Positions 1-6,678 of a DNA stretch of 12,895 bases are shown here, one piece after another. The notes under the pieces were generated by a model. The model saw nothing but the letters and a program-made list of their open reading frames with translations. It searched no databases and had not been told where the DNA came from. Every line of letters starts with the position of its first letter. Positions within the stretch are counted from its first letter, which is position 1. The DNA is taken from NCBI GenBank assembly GCA_019594235.1, contig JAFDTG010000040.1, positions 1-12,895 on the forward strand. The letters are read 5' to 3'. The DNA comes from Candidatus Saliniplasma halalkaliphilum. GTDB taxonomy: Archaea > Thermoplasmatota > Thermoplasmata > Halarchaeoplasmatales > Halarchaeoplasmataceae. The translations under genes were made by a program, and so were the position numbers.

Positions 1-3000
1 CATCATATGAACCTCCCTCTCCAATCCATATAGATATTTCATCAAATTCGGAGATATCCATTGTTGCTTCTAAATAACCTCCATCCCCACCTATGCCAGC
101 CCAACCGCCACCGCCACCAGCACCCCATATTCTTACATCTATTTGACCGATATCTGAAACATCAACTGTATGCATTGTTCCTCCATCCACAAATGTTTCG
201 GAATAGTCTTCTTCAAATATTGCTGCTGACCATGCACCCACTACAAAACCATCTCCGGCACCACTCACACTAGCACCGAATCTATCTCCTCCTCTTTCAC
301 CCTCTATGATATCATCAGCCTGGTCTGCAGTAAGAGAACTACTTCCTGTTATCGTAGAATCGTAGAACACGTAAACAGAACCGTTCTTACCGTTTTCATT
401 AGGTTCACTTGGAGCACCCACTACTATCGCATCATTTCCATCGATATTGATATTCCCAGCAACATCCCATCCAAATAGGTCACCAGCATCACTGCCGGTT
501 ATGGTGACATTGGCATTAGATGCATGGATATCACCGGTATTAATAGTTGAATATCCAAAGAAAATGTAAGCTGCTCCAGCGTTCTCCCCTGCTGTGCTGT
601 TATAAGGAGCTCCAACGATCAAATCGTCGAATCCGTTACCGTTAAAGTCTCCGATTTGACTCACATTCCAACCGAAACCCTCGTTTGATGTGCCGTCACC
701 AGATACCAATTTTTCTAAACTCTCAGATGTGGATGATAGTGTATTTGAATTCAATTGATTGTTGTAATTGTTTAATTCGTTGTTGTTAACCTGTTCTGTT
801 CTTATTTCAGCTTCCAATCCAACCTGGTCCACATTCTGCTGCCAATCTTCGATCCTGAAAAGTACCTCGTACTCACCATCTTCTATTCCAACTTCTGTTT
901 TGAATTCTAATTCATTAAGACCTATACCATGTTCGAGTTCGATATCCAACAGTTCCCATTCCCCATCCCACCTAGAAACTTCACTGCTTGTAACTTCTCC
1001 GTACTGACCTTTAATAGAGATCTTGTAATCAGCTCTCATACCTTGGATAGAGTACCCTGTTCCTTCTTCACTATCTACATAGACTTCAAATGTATCTTCT
1101 CCGCTGATTTCAGGTGTAGGTCTTGGACCTATGTATCTACTAACTTCTCTACCCCAATATTTTTCAGGTATCTTAGGGTCTTCAGGTATGGTGGTATTCA
1201 ACCATTTATCGGGACCGTAGGGCCAATCTGCCACTCCGTCACCATCTACATCTGGTAGACCGTCTTCGGTAACCATCTCTGAATCGGGAGTTCCGTCGTT
1301 AGTAAAATCGTTCGGGTAGGGGTCATGTATATCCGGTATTCCGTCACCATCGGAATCTTGCAATCTTTCTTCGTAAATCTCGATCCCCTCTGGAACAGGT
1401 GTTCCTTCTAATATCTTACCCTGTGTCCTTAGATAAAATAAAGATTCATCTTCCGTTATAACTGCATTATAGGATTCTATCCCGATTCTGCCAGTATCGG
1501 AGGATGAAGATTCATCGAAATTATTTAACCAATCTCCAAAGGCGCCATCGACAACCGGTGATTCAGGGACCTCTTCGTAATAATATACACCACCATTTCC
1601 AACAATTGTGGGAGTAGATTCTGTTATTACGTTAGATAAACTAAGACTTACAGAATCACCTATATCCACGGTTGGTGACCCTACTACGGATAGTTCCGAA
1701 CTTTCATCTTTATCAAGATTTATTGGGAAAGGATCTCCTCCAACGAATTGTATATCTGTGAAATCCTGTTCCTCATTGAATTCGATTCCATCTATTTCCA
1801 CATCTTCATTATGTGCTCTCAAATTCAATTCTAACAATATGTCACCATCAGATACCATATCCATATCTAAACCAGATTGTTGAACACGCAAAGATGGTTT
1901 ACCGGGCATCACGACATAATCATTACAGTAGATATTTCCTTCGTGATCCTTACTCACTAGATAGGTTTCAATCCCCCTCTCACCTAGATACCTTTGTAAC
2001 ATTGAGAATTCGATCTCATTAACAGACCTTTCTATCGGTACAGAAGCTGTTCTCTGCCAACTGTACCAGTTACGGGCATCCGTACTATTCGTATAAGTAT
2101 ATAGATCAGCGGTTAAGATATCATCCCATCCATTTATTTTTATCATATGAGATGCTTCGATAGTTGGCGTTTGATATCTTCCGTTATAACTGTTAGGAGA
2201 ATTGAGGAAAATATACATGTGATCCATCTCTTTATTTTCCCCGCCTTGCAATGCGATACCCTCTGTTCTTATATAGAAATTCAATCTTTCTCTAGACGGA
2301 TGTACAGCAAACTCTTCTACTTTGACTCCTTCAGATACATCGTCAAATTCCATACTATATTTTTCTATAGATTCCCAATCTTCGAAATCGCCGTCAATGT
2401 AAATGTCATCAGAAGGAGTGTGTGTGTTGTACATATAAAAACCAGCTATCAGAATTCCAAAAACGATCAACACAACCAACGCTGAACCTATAAGTTTTTT
2501 AGTTTTGATCTTATCACGGATATATTTTTGTTTTCTTCTTAAACCATTGGTCATCCCATTAGTTAAGCCATTAGTCATTCCATTGGTCTTACCATTGGTC
2601 ATCCCGTTGGTTAAACCGTTAGTCTTACCATTTGTCATCCCGTTAGTTTTCCCGTTAGTCATGCCATTTGTTAAACCGTTAGTCTTACCATCAGCCATTC
2701 CGTTAGTTTTCCCGTTGGTCATCCCCTTCAAAGAGCCATTTTTCCTTTCTTTATCCTTCAAGCTCTTTCTACCATTGGTGAAACCTTTTTTGGGTATCAC
2801 ACTTTCTTTCTTCTCTTCTGATTCTAATTCAAGTGATTCTTCTATCTCCTTCAGTTCTTTTTCTAGTTCAAACTTGATCTGTTCCTCATCCAACTCCTCT
2901 TTTTCATTATCCCTATCAGACTCTTCTTTTTCATTGGAGTCATTCTGCTTTTTACCTGCATCCTCTGTGCTTTCCAATATAGAATCTATTTCTTTTTCTA

Positions 3001-3139
3001 ATTCTTCTAAAGAATTATCTGTATCTTCTTCGAAAACAATCCCACAACTCGGACATTGGGAGAGATCCTCCGGAAATTCTGTACCACATTCAGGGCATTC
3101 AAAAATTATTTTTTCCGAGTTTGACTCTTTTTCCGACAT
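1..3139 (-). CDS. Large membrane-anchored surface protein (zinc ribbon, TNG repeats, TM helix, FG-GAP repeats), 3' end outside window
   Basis: An open frame of 1046 codons starts at an ATG (3139-3137) and runs off the left edge without a stop. Domains in order: a zinc ribbon with Cys15, Cys18, Cys29 and Cys32; an acidic Glu/Lys-rich linker; 15 TNG-type tetrapeptides (about 141-200); a basic patch and one membrane helix (about 216-237). The outside part has two DGDFEDW/DGAFGDW domains (from about D249 and D531), calcium-type DSDGDGIPD and DVDGDG repeats (about 595 and 630), three FG-GAP-like repeats (near 820-850, 884-910 and 949-970, the first with DFNGNGFDDL at 831-840), and a Gly-rich segment from W1005. 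There is no cleavable signal; the helix follows Arg/Lys residues, so the zinc ribbon should be cytoplasmic and the C-terminal 800 residues outside. The function is unknown; adhesion or ligand binding is inferred from FG-GAP and calcium motifs. No strong ribosome site precedes the ATG. Confidence 0.85.
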   Translation of the reverse strand, partial: MSEKESNSEKIIFECPECGTEFPEDLSQCPSCGIVFEEDTDNSLEELEKEIDSILESTEDAGKKQNDSNEKEESDRDNEKEELDEEQIKFELEKELKEIEESLELESEEKKESVIPKKGFTNGRKSLKDKERKNGSLKGMTNGKTNGMADGKTNGLTNGMTNGKTNGMTNGKTNGLTNGMTNGKTNGMTNGLTNGMTNGLRRKQKYIRDKIKTKKLIGSALVVLIVFGILIAGFYMYNTHTPSDDIYIDGDFEDWESIEKYSMEFDDVSEGVKVEEFAVHPSRERLNFYIRTEGIALQGGENKEMDHMYIFLNSPNSYNGRYQTPTIEASHMIKINGWDDILTADLYTYTNSTDARNWYSWQRTASVPIERSVNEIEFSMLQRYLGERGIETYLVSKDHEGNIYCNDYVVMPGKPSLRVQQSGLDMDMVSDGDILLELNLRAHNEDVEIDGIEFNEEQDFTDIQFVGGDPFPINLDKDESSELSVVGSPTVDIGDSVSLSLSNVITESTPTIVGNGGVYYYEEVPESPVVDGAFGDWLNNFDESSSSDTGRIGIESYNAVITEDESLFYLRTQGKILEGTPVPEGIEIYEERLQDSDGDGIPDIHDPYPNDFTNDGTPDSEMVTEDGLPDVDGDGVADWPYGPDKWLNTTIPEDPKIPEKYWGREVSRYIGPRPTPEISGEDTFEVYVDSEEGTGYSIQGMRADYKISIKGQYGEVTSSEVSRWDGEWELLDIELEHGIGLNELEFKTEVGIEDGEYEVLFRIEDWQQNVDQVGLEAEIRTEQVNNNELNNYNNQLNSNTLSSTSESLEKLVSGDGTSNEGFGWNVSQIGDFNGNGFDDLIVGAPYNSTAGENAGAAYIFFGYSTINTGDIHASNANVTITGSDAGDLFGWDVAGNINIDGNDAIVVGAPSEPNENGKNGSVYVFYDSTITGSSSLTADQADDIIEGERGGDRFGASVSGAGDGFVVGAWSAAIFEEDYSETFVDGGTMHTVDVSDIGQIDVRIWGAGGGGGWAGIGGDGGYLEATMDISEFDEISIWIGEGGSYD
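2540..2719 (-). repeat. 15 tandem 12-base units encoding TNG-x tetrapeptides
   Basis: Fifteen exact-period 12-base units encode TNG followed by Met, Lys or Leu, with a single variant unit reading ADGK. The units differ mainly at synonymous third positions (AAT/AAC for Asn; GGT, GGC, GGA and GGG for Gly), so the peptide rather than the DNA seems to be kept. The repeat lies between the acidic linker and the membrane helix of the surface protein, on its predicted cytoplasmic side. Confidence 0.95.
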
Positions 3140-3224
3140 GTTTTTCAGTGATTTGTTTTTTAAAACCCCTTTTTTCGTAAATATTTTTCAAAAGGGTCAC
3201 GCGATATGTATATTATTACAATAG

Positions 3225-3235
3225 CCTATTTATAG
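3225..3235 (-). promoter_or_regulatory. TATA-like box for the surface protein gene
   Basis: On the minus strand this reads CTATAAATAGG, a good archaeal TATA-box match, with an A-rich stretch just upstream where the BRE would lie. Transcription would start about 25 bases further on, near 3203, leaving a leader of roughly 60 bases before the ATG at 3139. This is a prediction from sequence resemblance only. Confidence 0.5.
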
Positions 3236-3262
3236 TTTTTTAAATACCCTATGTGAAATTTT

Positions 3263-3289
3263 CTAATCAAACAACAAAGTTTGGATTAG
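3263..3289 (-). terminator. Inverted repeat just after the HD nuclease gene
   Basis: Arms of 10 and 11 bases (CTAATCAAAC and GTTTGGATTAG on the plus strand) pair with one bulged base around a 6-base loop. The structure begins 5 bases after the stop codon of the HD gene. It is not followed by a long T tract, so a role as a terminator, an mRNA 3' end structure or a protein site upstream of the next promoter are all possible. Confidence 0.35.
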
Positions 3290-3293
3290 GAAA

Positions 3294-4271
3294 TTATCGA
3301 GTAAATATAGGTCTCTGTACTCCTTCTTTTGAGACGTATATCATCTCTTCGTCTTCTTCGGAGACATCTTCTTTCGCCTGAAGAAAGCCACTTAACCTAA
3401 CATCTAGCATGTCTATATGATGTAGTGCAACAGCCTCTTCCATCCTCGGACTTCTAGCACTACCCCATTCATAATCCCCGTGATGTGACAATATAATGTG
3501 TGATATTTTCATAGCTAAGTCCTTTGGAAATCCTGGTAATTCATCAATACGTTCTTTTATCAGTCTTTCACAGATAACCGTGTGTCCTATCAGTCTTGAT
3601 TCCGTAGTTAGTTCTATAGAAGTTGTTGTAATATATTCTCTAACTTTACCGAAATCGTGTAAGATAGCTGCTGTCAAAAGTAAATCCATATTTATCTCGG
3701 GGTAAGTATTAGCCACGTGGTAAGAAAGAATCACATCATTCAATATATGCTCTAGAAGACCGCCTACAAAATTGTGACTGTAGTTCTTACTGTAAGGGCT
3801 CTTCTTTAAAGACGCCAAGAATTTCTCATCTTTCAAAAATGATTCGACGAGTTCTATACAGTGTTTATTCTCAATTTTATCCGCGTATTTCAACAGTTCA
3901 TCGAACATTTCATCTGGATCTTTTTTAGACTGTTTTAAATAATCTTCAACATCGTAAGAATCTTCATCTAACTTGGTCAAACCGTGAAATTGGTCTTTAT
4001 TTATGAATATCTGGAGTTCGCCATGATATCTTGAAACACCACCTTTTATCTCGATAACGTCTCCGATATTGATATTTTCATAGATACTCTGTACTTCGTC
4101 CTTATCAGAACTCCCCCAATAAACCAAAGGTATGTCTCCGGTTTTATCCCCTATCTTCAGTTTGAAAAAATATCCTTTGGTGTACTCTCTAATCGATTCC
4201 TTGTCTCTGACTGCAAAACTTTCTTCGATTTCTTCTCCTTCAACGATGTCTTCTACAAATATTTCTTTCAA
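3294..4271 (-). CDS. OB-fold + HD domain 3'-5' exoribonuclease, YhaM-like
   Basis: A protein of 325 residues if it starts at the TTG at 4271-4269. The first 100 or so residues look like an OB-fold nucleic-acid-binding domain (KLKIGDKTGDI and GDVIEIKGGV strands). The rest is an HD domain: the GGLLEH histidine, the His205-Asp206 pair in ILHDFGK, IGHT, LSHHGDYEWG and a later HHIDMLD motif, which together bind metal. This order matches the YhaM/COG3481 family, metal-dependent 3'-5' exonucleases of RNA or ssDNA in the cytoplasm. Upstream in-frame GTG at 4301 would add 10 residues but has no ribosome site; the TTG has GGAAGTG 7 bases upstream and gives the family-like start MKEIFVEDI. It lies 55 bases after pyrC and is probably co-transcribed. 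The substrate is inferred from the family. Confidence 0.85.
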   Translation of the reverse strand: MKEIFVEDIVEGEEIEESFAVRDKESIREYTKGYFFKLKIGDKTGDIPLVYWGSSDKDEVQSIYENINIGDVIEIKGGVSRYHGELQIFINKDQFHGLTKLDEDSYDVEDYLKQSKKDPDEMFDELLKYADKIENKHCIELVESFLKDEKFLASLKKSPYSKNYSHNFVGGLLEHILNDVILSYHVANTYPEINMDLLLTAAILHDFGKVREYITTTSIELTTESRLIGHTVICERLIKERIDELPGFPKDLAMKISHIILSHHGDYEWGSARSPRMEEAVALHHIDMLDVRLSGFLQAKEDVSEEDEEMIYVSKEGVQRPIFTR

Positions 4272-4278
4272 ATTATCA

Positions 4279-4285
4279 CACTTCC
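4279..4285 (-). promoter_or_regulatory. Ribosome site that fixes the TTG start of the HD gene
   Basis: GGAAGTG on the minus strand lies 7 bases before TTG at 4271-4269. It differs by one base from GGAGGTG, and the same GGAAGTG precedes atpK in this window. The alternative GTG at 4301 has only AT-rich sequence upstream. Confidence 0.6.
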
Positions 4286-4326
4286 CTGTCCAACAAACCA
4301 CTTATTATTTAACTATATCGAACTGG

Positions 4327-5562
4327 TTAGATTTTAGCCGAGATAAATTCACCTCTTCCCTTTTCACCTATGAATTCGTTATCTTTGATCAGGTATTCCC
4401 CTCGTGACATTACGTGAATCGGGAATACAGCGTTAAACCCTTCAAATGGTGACCAACCCGCCTTAGAATGTAGGTTCTCTCTTTTTATGGACTCTATCCT
4501 TCTAAAATCGACCATTACCAAGTCAGCGTCGTAACCTTCTTTGATCTTCCCTTTTTTGACGTTAAGATATTCTGCCGGTCTTTCAGCGATGGTTTCTATT
4601 ACTGTAGATAATGATATATTACCCATAGAAACGGAGTTGAGTAGAAGTGGATACATGGTTTCAACACCGGGTATACCTGGTGGAGCGTCGACAAACTCAG
4701 TTTTTTCATTTTCAAGATGTGGTGCGTGGTCACTAGCTAAAAACTCAATATCCCCTCTTTCATATGATTCCCAAAGAGCTATTTGATCATCCTGTGTTCG
4801 AAGTGGTGGATTAACTTTTCCGAAACCGCCTAAAAAGGCTTCTTCGTTTAAAAATAGGTGATGTGGTGCTACCTCAACGGCTAATCCTTGTGATTTAGCT
4901 TCCATTAAACCTTCCTTTGTGGATACGTGACAAGCACGTTTTGGTCCTTCAGGAAGATCTGATAAACTTCTAATAGAGTTTACCTCACTTTCTGGGGGGC
5001 GGAACTGATTATACCCTGGTAAATCTTCACTAGATGAACCGAAATATTGTTCATCCTCACAGTGAAATGCTATTTTCCCTCCGTTTTCAAAGACCTTTTT
5101 GATTCCATCTTCAGAAATTTCTTTTCCGATATTGGTAGATGATGAAAGATATATTTTGAATATACCAGTTCTTTCAGTTAAATCCTCAATTTCATCACCA
5201 ATCAAAGAATAGAGTGCGAAATCGATACAAGATTTTTCTTTAGCGATTTCCAACTTCTTCTCAAAATTATCAAGTGTTTTAATTGGAGGATGATTGTTTG
5301 GCATGTCTGCAACAGCAGTTATACCTCCAAATGCTGCAGATTTGGAACCTGTAAAGAAATCTTCTTTTTCGGTTTGACCCGGATCTCTAAAATGGACGTG
5401 TAGGTCGATCCCACCCGGTAAGATGATCTCTTCGAGCTCTTTTACTTTTTCATTACCTTTGTAATGCTTTTTCACAAATTTTATCTTACCATCTTTAATA
5501 CCAATGTATCTATTTTGGAGTTCTCCATCAATATATGCAGTCCCATGAATTATCATTTTCAT
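4327..5562 (-). CDS. pyrC: Dihydroorotase (class I, PyrC type)
   Basis: This 411-residue enzyme should catalyse the reversible cyclisation of N-carbamoyl-aspartate to dihydroorotate, the third step of de novo pyrimidine synthesis, in the cytoplasm. The zinc and substrate motif D53-LHVHFRDPG (His55, His57, Arg59) lies in the usual place after the PGGID strand. GITAVADMPNN follows at about 80-90, then His167 in FHCED, His212 in CHVST, the APHH segment (232-235), and ASDHAPH with the catalytic-type Asp278. The usual MPNT is MPNN here. Length and order fit amidohydrolase-superfamily dihydroorotases; other members such as allantoinase are possible but less likely. The ATG overlaps the stop codon of AMMECR1 as ATGA, with AAGGAG just upstream, so translation is probably coupled. 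A second ATG two codons on is less well spaced. Confidence 0.93.
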   Translation of the reverse strand: MKMIIHGTAYIDGELQNRYIGIKDGKIKFVKKHYKGNEKVKELEEIILPGGIDLHVHFRDPGQTEKEDFFTGSKSAAFGGITAVADMPNNHPPIKTLDNFEKKLEIAKEKSCIDFALYSLIGDEIEDLTERTGIFKIYLSSSTNIGKEISEDGIKKVFENGGKIAFHCEDEQYFGSSSEDLPGYNQFRPPESEVNSIRSLSDLPEGPKRACHVSTKEGLMEAKSQGLAVEVAPHHLFLNEEAFLGGFGKVNPPLRTQDDQIALWESYERGDIEFLASDHAPHLENEKTEFVDAPPGIPGVETMYPLLLNSVSMGNISLSTVIETIAERPAEYLNVKKGKIKEGYDADLVMVDFRRIESIKRENLHSKAGWSPFEGFNAVFPIHVMSRGEYLIKDNEFIGEKGRGEFISAKI

Positions 5563-6155
5563 TTCAACTCCTTTTTTATTATTTCTCCCACAGGCTCCTT
5601 TTCAGCGAATATTTCACCCTGGAATTTTTCTACTGAACAATCACCTTTGCGCCAACTTTTGGCCGTAAGCCCAGCCTTCCTGCAGGTGTGTGATAGGAAT
5701 TCATCTTCATCCCAATCGTGCTCAACTGGAACTTGAGGAAGCAGCAGTCCTTTGTATGGTCCTCTCGATATTATCAATCCATCTTTACCGCAATTTATCT
5801 TTTGAATCAATTCATCAGGATTTTCATAATCGATCTCTTCAGGAGGGGTCAGTAGGGTTACTTCCACTACGATACCGCTCAATTCATCCTCTCCTAATGG
5901 AGGAAATCTCGGATCATTAGTGGCACTTTCAGCAGCTTTTTCTAATGCCATTTTCAACGTAAAAATGGGTTCAGGGTATCCTATACATCCTCTTAGATCT
6001 CCTGTTGGATGTTTATTTATTGTTACAAACACCCCCATCTTTTTATCGAATCTATCGGGATAATCAATATCTGGGTATTTATCTCCTTTAACCTTTGCCT
6101 CGATGATCATTCTAGCAGCTTTTACGGCTGCTTCACCTTCCTTGTCACTGAACAT
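5559..6155 (-). CDS. AMMECR1 domain protein
   Basis: A 198-residue protein that matches the AMMECR1 family along its whole length. The signature LRGCIGYPEP is at 54-63 (Cys57), followed by AAESATNDPRFPPL, a VEVTLLTPPEEI strand, GLIISRGPYKGLLLPQVPVEHDW, and a C-terminal GDCSVEKFQGEIF strand with a second Cys. The family is nearly universal in archaea, but its reaction is not established; a redox or modification role linked to radical-SAM and Memo partners has been suggested for some members. It is the first gene of an apparent AMMECR1-pyrC-HD operon and overlaps pyrC by 4 bases. The ATG at 6155 has no ribosome site upstream, only AT-rich sequence with a TATA-like element about 30 bases away, so a leaderless or near-leaderless message is likely. 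Confidence 0.9.
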   Translation of the reverse strand: MFSDKEGEAAVKAARMIIEAKVKGDKYPDIDYPDRFDKKMGVFVTINKHPTGDLRGCIGYPEPIFTLKMALEKAAESATNDPRFPPLGEDELSGIVVEVTLLTPPEEIDYENPDELIQKINCGKDGLIISRGPYKGLLLPQVPVEHDWDEDEFLSHTCRKAGLTAKSWRKGDCSVEKFQGEIFAEKEPVGEIIKKELK

Positions 6156-6181
6156 AATATAATGATATAATGTGAAGCGAT

Positions 6182-6190
6182 ATTTATTTT
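6182..6190 (-). promoter_or_regulatory. TATA-like element for AMMECR1-pyrC-HD operon
   Basis: The minus strand reads AAATAAATA here. A start site about 25 bases downstream would fall near 6160, only a few bases before the AMMECR1 ATG, which agrees with the missing ribosome site. Resemblance only. Confidence 0.4.
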
Positions 6191-6191
6191 A

Positions 6192-6221
6192 TTTGGAGTG
6201 AACATGTACATTGTTTGGAGT
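6192..6221. repeat. Direct repeat TTTGGAGT x2, 22 bases apart, in the divergent control region
   Basis: TTTGGAGT occurs at 6192-6199 and 6214-6221. The start-to-start distance of 22 bases is close to two helical turns. The first copy sits just upstream of the AMMECR1 TATA-like element, and the palindrome ATGTACAT lies between the copies (6204-6211). This could be an operator for the minus-strand operon, but such short repeats also occur by chance. Confidence 0.4.
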
Positions 6222-6266
6222 TGGGGAAAGAAATATGTACTGCATATCATTTTTTAACCAAAACTC

Positions 6267-6272
6267 TTAAAT
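6267..6272 (+). promoter_or_regulatory. TATA-like element for the ATP synthase operon
   Basis: TTAAAT lies within AAAACTCTTAAATC, which has an A-rich BRE-like stretch before it. The expected start of transcription, about 25 bases downstream, is near 6295, giving a leader of about 50 bases before atpH. Prediction only. Confidence 0.4.
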
Positions 6273-6293
6273 CTGAAATACTTATCCGGTGTT

Positions 6294-6307
6294 GAACGAT
6301 ATCGTTC
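6294..6307. promoter_or_regulatory. Perfect 14-base palindrome at the predicted ATP synthase start site
   Basis: GAACGATATCGTTC is its own reverse complement over all 14 bases. It lies 21 bases after the TATA-like TTAAAT, at the predicted start of transcription, so a bound dimeric regulator could block the operon. No regulator can be named from the sequence. Confidence 0.45.
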
Positions 6308-6343
6308 GCTAAGGCATCCCAAAATCCTCTGGAGGACCTAACA

Positions 6344-6658
6344 ATGGGCGTAGATGAAATCAAAAAGGTTAGAAAGGCTGAAAAAAAAGCCATCGAAAAA
6401 ATAGAAAATGTTGAGAAAAAAGCTGAACAGATGCTGGAAAAAGCTAAAGAGAAGGCTAAACAGAAGAAAGAGGATGAGATTTTTTCATTAAAAAAAGAGA
6501 TGGATGAGAAAAAGAAGCTAATCAAAGAGGAAACTGAAGCAAAAGCTAAAGAGATAAGAGAAGAGGGGGAAAAGGAAGCTGAAATGATACGCCAGGCTAC
6601 AGAAAAAAATATTGATGAAGCAGTTTCACACGTATTAGATAGAGTAAAGGAGGTATAA
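6344..6658 (+). CDS. atpH: A-type ATP synthase subunit H (peripheral stalk)
   Basis: A 104-residue, highly charged protein that is almost entirely coiled coil from about residue 5 to 85 (Lys, Glu and Ala dominate), ending in a short AVSHVLDRVKEV helix. Size, composition and position directly before atpI match subunit H (AhaH, also called G), which pairs with subunit E to form the peripheral stalk that holds the catalytic head against rotation. The sequence alone is low in complexity, so the call depends on context. The ATG has GGAGG 8 bases upstream. It is the first gene of the operon, 20 bases before the atpI ATG. Confidence 0.88.
   Translation: MGVDEIKKVRKAEKKAIEKIENVEKKAEQMLEKAKEKAKQKKEDEIFSLKKEMDEKKKLIKEETEAKAKEIREEGEKEAEMIRQATEKNIDEAVSHVLDRVKEV
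6649..6654 (+). promoter_or_regulatory. Strong ribosome site that is too far from the atpI ATG
   Basis: GGAGGT ends 24 bases before the first in-frame ATG of atpI (6679) but only 6 and 9 bases before two ATA codons (6661 and 6664) in the atpI frame. Those codons would add the residues FPER before the ATG, giving the start IFPERMKDL that resembles other archaeal subunit I proteins. It may serve a non-ATG start. Confidence 0.55.
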
Positions 6659-6678
6659 GGATAATATTCCCTGAACGG

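Noticed and set aside
2540..2719. Possible CRISPR-like or short tandem DNA array
   Set aside because: The period is exactly 12 bases with no spacers, and variation sits at codon third positions, as expected for a coding repeat.
3165..3197. Stem-loop ACCCCTTTT / AAAAGGGT in the leader of the surface protein gene
   Set aside because: The stem is short, has a bulge and encloses a 16-base AT-rich loop; in sequence this AT-rich such pairing is common, so it is not called as a riboswitch or attenuator.
2505..3224. Open frame on the plus strand with repeated Leu-Val-Pro residues
   Set aside because: It is the antisense shadow of the TNG repeats and acidic linker; the minus frame has a zinc ribbon, a helix and recognisable domains and continues for over 1000 codons.
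4272..4301. GTG at 4301 as the start of the HD nuclease gene
   Set aside because: There is no ribosome site before it, and the extra ten residues do not resemble the family start, while TTG at 4271 has GGAAGTG at good spacing.
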